From Prauserella shujinwangii (GTDB taxonomy: Bacteria > Actinomycetota > Actinomycetes > Mycobacteriales > Pseudonocardiaceae): DNA of 64,000 nucleotides. The DNA lies in NCBI RefSeq assembly GCF_003001955.1, contig NZ_PVNH01000013.1, positions 1 to 64,000 on the forward strand, in the 5' to 3' direction. Numbering within the stretch: position 1 is the first letter of the stretch; every line of letters starts with the position of its first letter. The notes beneath the pieces were generated by a model. It did no database searches. It was not told where the DNA came from and worked only from the letters and a program-made list of their open reading frames with translations. A program made the translations under genes and the position numbers. Positions 14,186 to 22,106 of the stretch are shown here, piece by piece.

Positions 14186-14632
14186 ATGCGCCGGTATCTC
14201 GCGGCAGCCGCCGCCTCCGCCGCACTGGTGGCGGGAATCGGCATCACCACCGCGGGAAGTGCGGCCGCTGACTCCGTGGGCTGGTGCAACGGCTCGACGA
14301 GGGTCAGTGTCGGCAGTCAGTTCATCGTGCAGCCGTATCACAGGGGCACGGGGAGAGTGGACTGCACGCTCGCCCGAGGAGCATCCGGCAGTGCGGTGAG
14401 CGCGCTGCAGCGGGCATTGCGGCAGTGCAACTACGCCGGTGGTCTGCGTGTGGACGGCGACTTCGGGCCGCGCACCGAGGAAGCGCTGAAGTACGCCCAG
14501 TTCCGGCGAGGCGTCGTATCGGACGGGATCTACGGCCCGAACACCCGGGTCGCGCTGCGCTGGCCGTCCTACTATCGCAGCGGAACGGCGACGGGTGACT
14601 GCGTGCGTTCTCCGTCCGGTGTCAGGCCCTGA
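14186..14632 (+). CDS. Secreted peptidoglycan-binding domain protein
   Basis: A 148-residue protein with a signal peptide (MRRYLAAAAASAAL and cleavage near ADS, about residue 31) and one PG_binding_1-type domain (about 65-125), recognised by Gly-X-X-Val-X-X-Leu-Gln-Arg-Ala-Leu, Val-Asp-Gly-Asp-Phe-Gly-Pro-Arg-Thr and Asp-Gly-Ile-Tyr-Gly-Pro. There is no catalytic domain. Such proteins dock on the cell wall. The start at 14186 uses GAGAGGGG. It follows the nuclease-family gene in the same direction after 54 bases. Confidence 0.78.
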   Translation: MRRYLAAAAASAALVAGIGITTAGSAAADSVGWCNGSTRVSVGSQFIVQPYHRGTGRVDCTLARGASGSAVSALQRALRQCNYAGGLRVDGDFGPRTEEALKYAQFRRGVVSDGIYGPNTRVALRWPSYYRSGTATGDCVRSPSGVRP

Positions 14633-14777
14633 CCGCCGGAACGGCCCACGTGGGCTGGATCGCAGTCGGTACTCCGCCGATGTCCAAAGGTATCGATACG
14701 CCAACGGTCGAGGCAGCCTGCCCGGCACCGGGCCGGCTGCTGCGACCATTCCCGGCGACGAGTGTCACGACGGTGCC

Positions 14778-15200
14778 ATGGCGGGCAGAGAACCGAGGAG
14801 GCCGCTCGGTTCGCTCGCCTTGGCGACCGTGGGCATGTGGTTCATCGGCGCGATCGTGACGTCGAAGGTGGTGGTGCTGGGGGGCGGTATCCGGGTGGAC
14901 AACTGGTTCACCCGGTACTGGATTCCGTGGTCGGCGGTGGCGGAGATCGAGGTGGATCCCGCGGTGGCGGTGGTGTTGCGGGACGAGACCGTGGTGCCGT
15001 TGGGGGTGGGTGGCGCCTCGGTGCTGAACGCGTTGCGGGGCAACCGGTATCAGCGGCGGGTGCGGGAGCGGATCGAGGCGGCCAGGGCGGCGGCGCCGGT
15101 GGCGAGTCCCGCGGACTCCGTGATGACGAGGTCGTGGCGGCTGCTGCTGTGGGCGGCGGTGTACTTCGGCCTCGCCAGCCCGCACCTGATCGCGGGCTGA
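14778..15200 (+). CDS. Membrane protein with a PH-like domain
   Basis: A 140-residue protein with a hydrophobic segment near residues 12-35, a beta-rich centre (about 38-85, with Val-Asp-Asn-Trp-Phe-Thr-Arg-Tyr-Trp-Ile-Pro-Trp and Val-Val-Leu-Arg-Asp-Glu) and a second hydrophobic segment at the C terminus. The centre resembles the bacterial PH domain found in small actinobacterial membrane proteins. No enzymatic motif is visible. The ATG at 14778 lacks a strong ribosome-binding site. Confidence 0.6.
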   Translation: MAGREPRRPLGSLALATVGMWFIGAIVTSKVVVLGGGIRVDNWFTRYWIPWSAVAEIEVDPAVAVVLRDETVVPLGVGGASVLNALRGNRYQRRVRERIEAARAAAPVASPADSVMTRSWRLLLWAAVYFGLASPHLIAG

Positions 15201-15209
15201 GAACCCGCG

Positions 15210-15809
15210 CTACCGCTCCAGCAGCGCCGTCATCTCCGTGACCTCCTGGCGCTGGCGGTCGGCGATCTCCCGCGCGTGGATCGAGGCCAGGGAGTCGTTG
15301 CCGTCCCGTAGCTGCGCCTCGGCGATCTCCACGGCTCCCTGGTGGTGCTCGATCATCGTGCGCAGCCACAGTTCGTCGAACTCGGCCGCTGTGGCCTGCT
15401 GGAGTTCCTGGAACGTCTCCTCGGTCATCAGGTGCGAGTGGTCGTGCTCGCCCGAGGCGCCGCCCGGCGTGACCGTCTCGCCCCACATGGTCAGCAACGC
15501 CATCAGCTGCTTCGTCTCGGGATCCTGGACCGACGTGATCCGCCGCGCGAGATCCTGGATCGCGGGGTCGGCCGTGCGCTCGAGGGCGAGTTCGGCGGCC
15601 ACCACCGCCTGCTCGTGGTGCGGGACCATCTCCTGCGCGAAGGCGACGTCGCTGCGGTTGTGGTCGTCGCCGTTCGGCGCGCTGGTGGCTGTGGCCGGGG
15701 CGGGCCCCGTCGAGGGGGCGGGTTCCGCGTCGCCCGACGTGCCGCATCCGGCCGCGAGCCCGAGGGTGAGGATCAGCGCACCACCGGCGATGTGCTTCCG
15801 CCTCGGCAT
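15210..15809 (-). CDS. DUF305 lipoprotein
   Basis: The 199-residue protein has a lipoprotein signal (lipobox LAAGC, Cys22) and a DUF305 domain with its two signature helices: Met-Val-Pro-His-His-Glu-Gln-Ala near residue 62 and Met-Ile-Glu-His-His-Gln-Gly-Ala near 150. DUF305 proteins are ferritin-like four-helix proteins with conserved His/Met clusters; several are associated with copper. A His-Asp-His-Ser-His stretch lies between the helices. It is divergent from the MerR-PP2C gene across 59 bases, so that regulator may control it. Confidence 0.85.
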   Translation of the reverse strand: MPRRKHIAGGALILTLGLAAGCGTSGDAEPAPSTGPAPATATSAPNGDDHNRSDVAFAQEMVPHHEQAVVAAELALERTADPAIQDLARRITSVQDPETKQLMALLTMWGETVTPGGASGEHDHSHLMTEETFQELQQATAAEFDELWLRTMIEHHQGAVEIAEAQLRDGNDSLASIHAREIADRQRQEVTEMTALLER

Positions 15810-15868
15810 GGGGCCTCCTGTCGGACGTCGGGCGAAGGCTTGACCTTGTCCCTCGGGGAGGACCCATT

Positions 15869-16948
15869 GTGCTCGACGTGGAGGAACTGCTGACGATCGG
15901 GGAGTTCTCGGCCAGGTCCGGGCTGTCCCCGAAGATGCTCCGGGCCTATGCCGCCGCCGGGCTGCTCACACCGGCCGCCGTCGATCGCTCGAACGGCTAC
16001 CGGTATTACGCACCGGCCCAGGTGCCCGAGGCCGAGCTCATCGCCGTACTGCGGCGGGGCGGGGTCGCCCTGGCCGACATCGCCGCGTTTCTCCGCGACC
16101 CCACGCCCGCCAGGGTGGCGGCGTGGGAGCGGGCGCTGGACGCCGAGTACCGCTCACGCCGGGAGGCGCTGACCGAGGTCCGCGCCCGGATGACGCCCGG
16201 CACCGCCGCGCCACCGATCACCCGGACAGTCCAGGAGAAGGGACCTGTGATGACGAACCTGACCGCCGCGACCGCGACCGACACCGGCACCGTGCGGCCC
16301 GAGAACCAGGACCGTGTGCTGGCCGAGGACGCGATCTTCGCCGTGGCTGACGGCTTCGGCGAGCAAGGCCGCGCCGCGAGCCGCCTCGCGGTGGACACGA
16401 TGCGAGCGGCCCTGACCGGCGACCGCACCCGCGAGACGCTGGCCGACGCCGTTCGCCAGGCCAACCGCGCCGTGTGGCGGGAGGGTGGCGAGGCGCCGGC
16501 CTCGGGAACCACCCTGCTCGCCCTGGTCGCCGTCGCCGGCGGTGGGCTCGTCGCGGCGAACGTCGGGGACTCCCGCGGCTACCGCCTGCGCGGGCAGCAG
16601 CTCACCCGCGTCACCGCCGACCACAGCGTGGCTGCGGACCTGGTCCGGGCCGGCGAGCTGACCGAGCGGGACGCGCGGAACCACCCGCGGCGCAGCCTCC
16701 TCACCCGCGCCGTCGGCGTCGGCCCTGAGGTGGCGGCCGACCTCGTCGAGATCGTCCCTCAGCCCGGGGACCGGCTGCTGCTGTGCACCGACGGTCTGTT
16801 CAACGAGCTGGAGGACGACCGGATCGCCGAGGTGCTCCGTTCGGCGGCGGACCCGGAGGACGCCGCGTCGGAGCTGACCCGGCTGGCCGCGAGCCACGGC
16901 GGCGGCGACAACATCTCAGCCGTGGTCATCGACGTGGGGGTGCGATGA
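15869..16948 (+). CDS. MerR-type DNA-binding domain fused to a PP2C phosphatase
   Basis: The 359-residue protein joins an N-terminal MerR winged helix (about 7-75, LTIGEFSARSGLSPKMLRAY) and helix (to about 110) to a PP2C phosphatase (about 130-357). The phosphatase motifs are present: RPENQDR, VADGFGEQG (a variant of DGMGGH), NVGDSRGYRL, TADHS, CTDGLF and GGGDNIS. PP2C enzymes remove phosphate from Ser/Thr using Mn2+/Mg2+. The start is GTG. An internal GTGATG at 16247-16252, in frame and preceded by AGGAGAAGGGA, could also make the phosphatase alone. It overlaps the convergent methyltransferase gene by 33 bases. Confidence 0.82.
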   Translation: MLDVEELLTIGEFSARSGLSPKMLRAYAAAGLLTPAAVDRSNGYRYYAPAQVPEAELIAVLRRGGVALADIAAFLRDPTPARVAAWERALDAEYRSRREALTEVRARMTPGTAAPPITRTVQEKGPVMTNLTAATATDTGTVRPENQDRVLAEDAIFAVADGFGEQGRAASRLAVDTMRAALTGDRTRETLADAVRQANRAVWREGGEAPASGTTLLALVAVAGGGLVAANVGDSRGYRLRGQQLTRVTADHSVAADLVRAGELTERDARNHPRRSLLTRAVGVGPEVAADLVEIVPQPGDRLLLCTDGLFNELEDDRIAEVLRSAADPEDAASELTRLAASHGGGDNISAVVIDVGVR

Positions 16949-17641
16949 CGAGGCGCGAAACAGCGCCGTCCAGAGGAACCTCTCCCCGAAGCACGGCGAC
17001 TCGGCGGGTTCGTCGTGCATCCGGCGCAGCTCCAGCTCCGTGAGGTCGGCGAAGATCCACCGGAGCTCCTCCGGCGTGTACGCGAGGCCACCCCGCAGGG
17101 AGCCTTCCCGGTACAGCTCGGCATCGGGCAGCTCGGAACCCATCTCCCCGGCCGCGAAACAGGCGAGCCCGAACAGCCCGCCGGGGGCCAGCACCCGGTC
17201 GAGCAGTGCCCGATAGCTCACCCTCCGGTGCGGCGGCAGATGGTGGAAGCAACCGGAGTCGTACACCAGGTCGTAGCGGCCGGTGAACTCCGCGTCGACG
17301 ATGTCGGCGCGGCGGAAGCGCACCTCGACGCCCGCCTCCTGGGCGCGGTCCTCGGCCCACGCCAGGGCGGTCGGGGAGAGATCGACGGCGTCCACCTCGA
17401 AACCGTGCCGCGCGAGATGGACGGCGTTGCGGCCGGGCCCGCACCCGAGGTCGAGCACGCGCCCCGTCGTGATCAACCCCCGCTCGAGATAGGACACCAG
17501 GTTCTCGTCCGGTTTGGCCACGAAGAACGGGACCTGCCTCGACCGGTCGCCGTAGAAGGCGTCCCAGCGGTCGGCCTGCGGCGGAAACAGGCCGTCCAGC
17601 AACCTCAGCACGTCGTCCACCGTGCGCACGGAACGGTCCAC
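16916..17641 (-). CDS. Class I SAM-dependent methyltransferase
   Basis: The 241-residue protein has the Rossmann methyltransferase core: motif I VLDLGCGPGRNA (about residue 63), the acidic end of strand 2 (Val-Asp-Ala-Val-Asp-Leu-Ser) and Asp-Leu-Val-Tyr-Asp-Ser-Gly-Cys-Phe-His-His-Leu further on. The Gly-Cys-Phe-His-His stretch is typical of a thiopurine-methyltransferase-like group. Start is GTG at 17641. The substrate cannot be inferred; nothing in the neighbours points to a pathway. Confidence 0.78.
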   Translation of the reverse strand: MDRSVRTVDDVLRLLDGLFPPQADRWDAFYGDRSRQVPFFVAKPDENLVSYLERGLITTGRVLDLGCGPGRNAVHLARHGFEVDAVDLSPTALAWAEDRAQEAGVEVRFRRADIVDAEFTGRYDLVYDSGCFHHLPPHRRVSYRALLDRVLAPGGLFGLACFAAGEMGSELPDAELYREGSLRGGLAYTPEELRWIFADLTELELRRMHDEPAESPCFGERFLWTALFRASSSHPHVDDHG

Positions 17642-17659
17642 GCGGTTCCTTCCCGGAAA

Positions 17660-18288
17660 CTAGCGGCACCGCCGCAGCACGGACCGGATCGTGTCCGCCT
17701 CGGCCTGGTCCGCGGTCAGGCCGTAGGTGTGTTTGATGCGCACCCAGCGGGCGACGTAGCCGCACCGGTCGCGGTCGGGCAGCCATTCGGCGGGGTCCTG
17801 GTCGCCCTTCTGCCGGTTGCTCGTGGCGGTGACGGCGACCAGTACGTCCGGGTCGTTGGCGAAGGCCCGCCGCCGCTCCTCGGGCCAGCGGCGGGCACCC
17901 GACCGCGCCGCCTCGGCCAGCGGCACGATGTGGTCGATGTCCAGGTCACCGGGGTCGGTCACGGTCACGCCGTCGTAGCCGCTGAACCAGGTGCCCGACA
18001 GCGCGCAGTCATGCCCGACACGGACCCGCCGCCCCTGCTCCCGGAGCACTCGTCGCGCACGTCGCAGCCGTCGCCCACAGACGTCCAGTGCGGCCAGTCG
18101 TCCCGGTCGTAGTGCGCGCCGGTGTCCTCGGGGGCCACCCGCAGCTCGGGCAGGGCCGCCACGTCGACGGTGGCCGGTGCCGACGCGGGGTGGGCGGACA
18201 GGCCGGGCAACGCGCAGCCCGCGAGCGCGGGCCCGGCAACGGTGAGCGCGAGGGCGGCGACACCTCGACGCACGCGGAGTCCGGTCAC
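17660..18288 (-). pseudogene. Frameshifted secreted HNH endonuclease (DUF1524-like)
   Basis: The 5' frame (18288 to about 18050) encodes a lipoprotein-like signal (LALTVAGPALAGC) and the usual start of this family (Leu-Arg-Val-Ala-Pro-Glu, HWTSVGDGCDVRDE). The catalytic part (VGHDC, Gly-Thr-Trp-Phe-Ser-Gly-Tyr-Asp-Gly, DLDIDHIVPLAEA, SNRQKGDQDPAEW) lies in another frame. One missing base, best explained as a lost G in GACGAG(G)TGCTC near 18050, separates them. Both halves otherwise look intact. It is either a recent pseudogene or a sequencing error in a working secreted nuclease gene. Confidence 0.78.
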
Positions 18289-18389
18289 ACGATCCCTTCC
18301 GGCCGGGCTGAGCGGGCGAGCCGATCATGCCATCCGCGTCCGACACCACCGTCGCGGAACCCGGATGAACCGGGCGTCGTTGTCGCGTC

Positions 18390-18704
18390 GTGGGCACTCT
18401 GTTCGCGATGTCGATCCCGGGACTCGTCCTGCTGCTGTTCGTGCTCGCGGCGCTCGAGCTGGCCGCGAGCAAGTTCGACTGGATCCCCTGGCGACGTGGC
18501 AGGAAACGGAGGATGGCGACCGGCCTCGCGGCGGAGGAGCTCTTCTCGTTCCTCTACGCCACCAAGCGCGCCGAGCTGGACCAGCGCGACACCGAACTGG
18601 TGATGCCCCAGCTCGAGGAGGACGGCGCCCCGCCCCGCAACAGGATCGACCTCGACCACGGCACCGCCGTGCTCGACCTCTCCGGCCGGGAGCGCGGCAG
18701 CTAG
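18390..18704 (+). CDS. DUF6191-family small membrane protein
   Basis: The 104-residue protein has one N-terminal membrane segment (about 8-30), then a WRRGRKRR basic stretch, a Leu-Phe-Ser-Phe-Leu-Tyr-Ala-Thr-Lys-Arg segment and a conserved-looking tail with Asp-Gly-Ala-Pro-Pro-Arg-Asn-Arg-Ile-Asp-Leu-Asp. This layout matches the DUF6191 family of actinobacteria. GTG at 18390 is chosen because relatives begin Met-Gly-X-Leu. The stop codon TAG lies in the CTAG target site of the neighbouring IS, which therefore inserted exactly at the gene end. Confidence 0.68.
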   Translation: MGTLFAMSIPGLVLLLFVLAALELAASKFDWIPWRRGRKRRMATGLAAEELFSFLYATKRAELDQRDTELVMPQLEEDGAPPRNRIDLDHGTAVLDLSGRERGS

Positions 18705-19716
18705 GAGCTGTTTAAGAACGGGCCCTGGTGTCTGGGTATAGCGAGGTCTCCGGTAGATGGATCAACGACCAAGAAGATCAGCATCTATCCGGAGACCTCG
18801 GTGGGAAGCGTATCGGTGGGCGCGCGCAAAGACTTGACGGACCGGCAGTGGCAGGTGTTGCAGCGTGTGTTGCCGCCTCGTTCTGGGGTGGGACGTCGCC
18901 CGAAGTGGACGTGGCGTCAGTTGCTGGACGGGATCCGGTGGCGGGTACGAGTTGGTGCTCCCTGGCGGGACGTGCCGGAACGGTACGGGCACTGGCAGTC
19001 GATCTATCAGTTGTTCCGTCGCTGGCAACGGGAGGGCGTGTGGTCCTGGATTCTCACGATGCTGTGGGCATGGGCCGACCGGGCAGGGCTGATCGACTGG
19101 CAGGTGTCGGTGGATTCCACGATCAATCGGGCCCACCAGCACGCGTCCGGGGCCCGCCGCCGACCCGATGAGCAGGTCGAACCGCCCGGCGACGAGCCGG
19201 GCGACCACGCGCTCGGTCGGTCCCGGGGCGGGTTCACCACGAAGATCCACCTGGCCTGCGAACAAGGACGCAAACCGTTGTCACTGGTGATCACCGCCGG
19301 TCAACGCGGTGAGAGCCCTCAGATGACCGGCGTGCTGGACGCGATCCGGGTGCCCCGGCCCGGACCTGGACGAGCGCGCACACGCCCACGGCGCGTGCTG
19401 GCCGACAAGGCCTACTCTTCCCGCTCGAACCGGGCCTACCTGCGCAAACGCGGGATCGCGGCCACGATCCCGACCCCCAAAGATCAAACTGCCCACCGCC
19501 GCGCCCGCGGATCAGCCGGTGGCCGCCCACCCGCCTTCGACCCCCACCACTACCGGCAACGCCACGCCGTCGAATGCGGCATCAACCAGCTCAAACACCA
19601 CCGCGCCATCGCCAGCCGCTACGACAAACTCGCCGTCCGCTACGAAGCCACCCTCCACGTCGCCACCATCGACATCTGGCTACACAACCTCACCAAGACC
19701 AATTCCTAAACAACTC
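18705..19716 (+). mobile_element. Complete IS5-family insertion sequence
   Basis: A 1012-base element with one transposase gene. The ends form an imperfect inverted repeat: GAGCTGTTTAAGAA on the left and GAGTTGTTTAGGAA read inward from the right. Both sides carry CTAG (18701-18704 and 19717-19720), consistent with a 4-base target duplication. It lies at the stop codon of the DUF6191 gene. About 90 bases of the left end recur inverted at 23116-23204. Confidence 0.85.
18801..19709 (+). CDS. IS5-family transposase, DDE type
   Basis: The 302-residue transposase begins with the Leu-Thr-Asp-Arg-Gln-Trp-X-X-Leu segment typical of IS5 relatives. The presumed catalytic residues are Asp in VSVDSTINRAHQHA (about 105), Asp in VLADKAYSS (about 200) and Glu in AVECGINQLKHHR (about 262). 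The IS427-like group is the best fit. The reading frame is uninterrupted from GTG 18801 to TAA, so the enzyme is probably functional. Transcription may start in the left end. Confidence 0.88.
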   Translation: MGSVSVGARKDLTDRQWQVLQRVLPPRSGVGRRPKWTWRQLLDGIRWRVRVGAPWRDVPERYGHWQSIYQLFRRWQREGVWSWILTMLWAWADRAGLIDWQVSVDSTINRAHQHASGARRRPDEQVEPPGDEPGDHALGRSRGGFTTKIHLACEQGRKPLSLVITAGQRGESPQMTGVLDAIRVPRPGPGRARTRPRRVLADKAYSSRSNRAYLRKRGIAATIPTPKDQTAHRRARGSAGGRPPAFDPHHYRQRHAVECGINQLKHHRAIASRYDKLAVRYEATLHVATIDIWLHNLTKTNS

Positions 19717-19813
19717 CTAGTGGGAGGCGGGGTTGAGCCACAGGATGGTTCGGTCGGCGTCGGCCGGATGGCGGGCACCCGGGTGCGAGCCCGGGCGCCC
19801 GTGGCGAGTTCGG

Positions 19814-20274
19814 TCAGCTCTCGGTGGGTTCGAGCAGGATCAGCGGCACCTCGCGGTTGCCGGCCTCGACGGCCCGGGCGCGAAAGTCGGCGAAAACGGG
19901 TAGAGCTCGTCGGTGTAGGCCAGCCAGTTCTCCCGCTCCGCGCCTTCGGCTACCCGGGCGGTCATCAGCCGGCGATCGGGACCGTCCTGCAGTTGCACCG
20001 TCGGGTGCGCCACGAGGTTGTGGAACCAGCTCGGATTGCGAGCCTGGCCGCCGGCCGCCGCGCCGATGGCGTAGACGCCGTCACGCTCGATGCGCATCAG
20101 GGCGACCTTGCGCAGCTTGCCCGAACGGGCGCCGCGCATGGTCACCACGACCACGGGGCCACCCTCCGTCGTCGCGCATTCGCGGCCGTCGGTGCGCTCG
20201 TAGAGCTCGACCTGGTCGCGGGTCGTCGCGTCGGCACTGGGGACGTACTCACCGTCGAGCAGATCCGTTGTCAT
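19814..20274 (-). pseudogene. Deazaflavin (F420)-dependent nitroreductase with a late frameshift
   Basis: The first 125 or so residues match the DDN family of F420-binding nitroreductases: Val-Val-Val-Val-Thr-Met-Arg-Gly-Ala-Arg-Ser-Gly-Lys, then Asn-Pro-Ser-Trp-Phe-His-Asn-Leu and Ala-Tyr-Thr-Asp-Glu-Leu-Tyr-Pro. The frame then leaves the family pattern and ends at 19840. Restoring one T in the run at 19893-19896 gives the expected tail (Arg-Ala-Val-Glu-Ala-Gly-Asn-Arg-Glu-Val-Pro, then LILLEP), ending at 19814. The last 30 residues pack near the cofactor in relatives, so the break may matter. A homopolymer error is possible. Confidence 0.7.
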
Positions 20275-20374
20275 GTCAGGGAATTCCTTTCATTGGGGGG
20301 TGGCGTTTCACGCGCGGCCGTGGATGTCGCAGCCAGAACCGGCGGGACGGTGGAGCCGAACACGTTCACCGGCT

Positions 20375-21376
20375 TCAGCCGGTTACCTGGATCACGGTCT
20401 TCCCGATGGTCCGGCCGCTCTCGGCGAGGGCGTGCGCCGTCTTCATGGTCTCGGCGGTCAGGCCCTCGAGCGTGGTGGTGACGATCGGGCGCAGCCGGCC
20501 CGCCGCGACGTCGTCCGCCGCCCGGGCGAGGATCCGGCCTTGGCTGCCGACGTCGCCGCCGGCCACGATCTTGCTGAACACCATCTCGCTGTGCAGCGAC
20601 AGTGACTTTCCGGTGAGGGCCCCCGGGTCGAAGGGGCCGGCGAGGTCGATGGAGGCCAGGTGACCGAAGGGGCGCAGCACCTCGACGATCACCCCCAGGT
20701 GACCGCTGGTGCCCGAGGTCGAGAACACCAGGTCGACGTGGTCGATCCCCGCCGCGTGGAGCTGTCCGGCCAGGTCGCCGCGGTGATCGACGACCAGGTC
20801 GGCGCCCATCGCCGTCGCCCACTTCCGTGACTCAGGCCGCGAGGCCGTGCTGATCACGAATGCCGGCGTCGTGGCCTTGAGCAGTTGCGTGGCCATCGAC
20901 CCGACGCCGCCGGCTCCGCCGATGACGAGCACGCGGCCGACACCGGGCAGCAACGCATCCTGGTCGCGAAACAGCGATTCCCAGGCCGTGAGGACGCCGA
21001 TGGGCAGCGATGCGGCGTCGGTGAACGCGAGCCGGTCCGGGATCTTGGCAACCACCCGGTGGTCGACCGCGACGCGCTCGGCCCAGCTGCCGTCGCGGGT
21101 GAAGTCGCCGGTTCCCATCACCCGGTCCCCGACCGCGAACCCGGTGGCCGCGGGCCCGGCCGCGGCGACGACCCCGGCGAACTCCCAGCCGAGGATGACC
21201 CGCCCGCCGGGCTCGGCGCTGCGCGTCTGCCGGATCGCGGCTTCACCCGGGTTGATGCCGATCGCACGGACTTCGATCAGCAGGTCACCGTCGCGTAGCC
21301 GAGGTTCGGCGACCTCGGCCAGGGTGATGGCGAACGTGTCGAGCGCGTGCGCTTTCTCGTAGGCGAGAGCCTTCAT
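20375..21376 (-). CDS. Zinc-type alcohol dehydrogenase/quinone oxidoreductase
   Basis: The 333-residue protein is an MDR-superfamily enzyme: N-terminal GroES-like domain (about 25-120), Gly-Asp-Arg-Val-Met-Gly, and an NADPH-binding Rossmann motif GGAGGVGSMATQLLK near residue 150. The cysteine ligands of zinc alcohol dehydrogenases are absent, which favours the zinc-free quinone reductase branch. It is transcribed with the F420/NADP-type oxidoreductase gene 4 bases upstream. Together with the nitroreductase and TetR genes it looks like a redox or electrophile-response unit. Confidence 0.8.
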   Translation of the reverse strand: MKALAYEKAHALDTFAITLAEVAEPRLRDGDLLIEVRAIGINPGEAAIRQTRSAEPGGRVILGWEFAGVVAAAGPAATGFAVGDRVMGTGDFTRDGSWAERVAVDHRVVAKIPDRLAFTDAASLPIGVLTAWESLFRDQDALLPGVGRVLVIGGAGGVGSMATQLLKATTPAFVISTASRPESRKWATAMGADLVVDHRGDLAGQLHAAGIDHVDLVFSTSGTSGHLGVIVEVLRPFGHLASIDLAGPFDPGALTGKSLSLHSEMVFSKIVAGGDVGSQGRILARAADDVAAGRLRPIVTTTLEGLTAETMKTAHALAESGRTIGKTVIQVTG

Positions 21377-21380
21377 GGCT

Positions 21381-21956
21381 TCATTCCTGCCTCAGGGCGT
21401 GCAGTGCCGAGAGCGGGCCGCCGATCTGCATCAGGCGGCCGCCATCGCGCAGCGATCCGGCGTCGACCGGCGCGAATCCGATGCCGTCGGCGACGGTGTG
21501 GAAATCCGCCTTGGCGGCCTCGTCGTCACCGGCGTAGAACAGCAGCTGCCGCCCTTCCGTGTGCCGGGGATCGGCGGCGATGTACTGGGCGTAGAGGGTG
21601 TTGAAGGCCTTGACCACGCGCGCGCCCGGTGCGCGCTCCGCGACGAACTCGCTCGCCGTCTCGACCTCGAGGTCGGCGACGGTGTTGGTGGTGTCGACCA
21701 GGATGCGGCCGTCCCACTCGGGCAGCCCGGCCAGCGCGTCACCGACCTGTGGCCACATCACGGTGAGGAAGACCATGTCGGCGGTGGCCGCTTCGTCGGC
21801 CGTGCCTGCGCTCGCGAGCGGCCCCAGCCGGGTCACGACGTCGAGCAGCGTGTCCGGGCCGCGGCTGTTGCTGAGCGTTACCTTGTGGCCGGCCGTCACG
21901 AGGTGGCCGGCGATGGCCTGCGCGACCGTCCCGGCGCCGATGGTTCCGAAGTTCAT
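21381..21956 (-). CDS. NADPH-dependent F420 reductase-like protein
   Basis: The 191-residue protein opens with a Rossmann motif, IGAGTVAQAIAGHL (residues 5-18), followed by Leu-Ser-Asn-Ser-Arg-Gly, which binds NADP phosphate in F420H2:NADP+ oxidoreductases (COG2085). Val-Lys-Ala-Phe-Asn-Thr and a terminal Gly-Gly-Arg-Leu-Met-Gln complete the family pattern. It may reduce F420 for the neighbouring nitroreductase, or act on another substrate as many relatives do. The ATG lies beside a long palindromic operator shared with the divergent tetR gene. Confidence 0.75.
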   Translation of the reverse strand: MNFGTIGAGTVAQAIAGHLVTAGHKVTLSNSRGPDTLLDVVTRLGPLASAGTADEAATADMVFLTVMWPQVGDALAGLPEWDGRILVDTTNTVADLEVETASEFVAERAPGARVVKAFNTLYAQYIAADPRHTEGRQLLFYAGDDEAAKADFHTVADGIGFAPVDAGSLRDGGRLMQIGGPLSALHALRQE

Positions 21957-21975
21957 GACTGTCCCTTCAGTCTTC

Positions 21976-22016
21976 GATGACGTCCGCCATCATAATTTAT
22001 GATTGTAGACGTCATC
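21976..22016. promoter_or_regulatory. Nested palindromic operator between redox genes and tetR
   Basis: Two inverted repeats share one centre at 21996. The inner pair is ATCATAA (21989-21995) and TTATGAT (21997-22003); the outer pair is GATGACGTC (21976-21984) and GACGTCATC (22008-22016), separated from the inner pair by four bases on each side. All arms match perfectly. An AT-rich perfect dyad in this GC-rich genome, between a TetR gene and its divergent target, is almost certainly the TetR operator. Confidence 0.78.
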
Positions 22017-22106
22017 ATTAACTGTCAAGCCTGGACTCCTCCGCGCACTCTCGTTTTGATGATGAGTACCATCGCGAGAGACGAGCTCGCCGGGAAGGTG
22101 GTCGAC

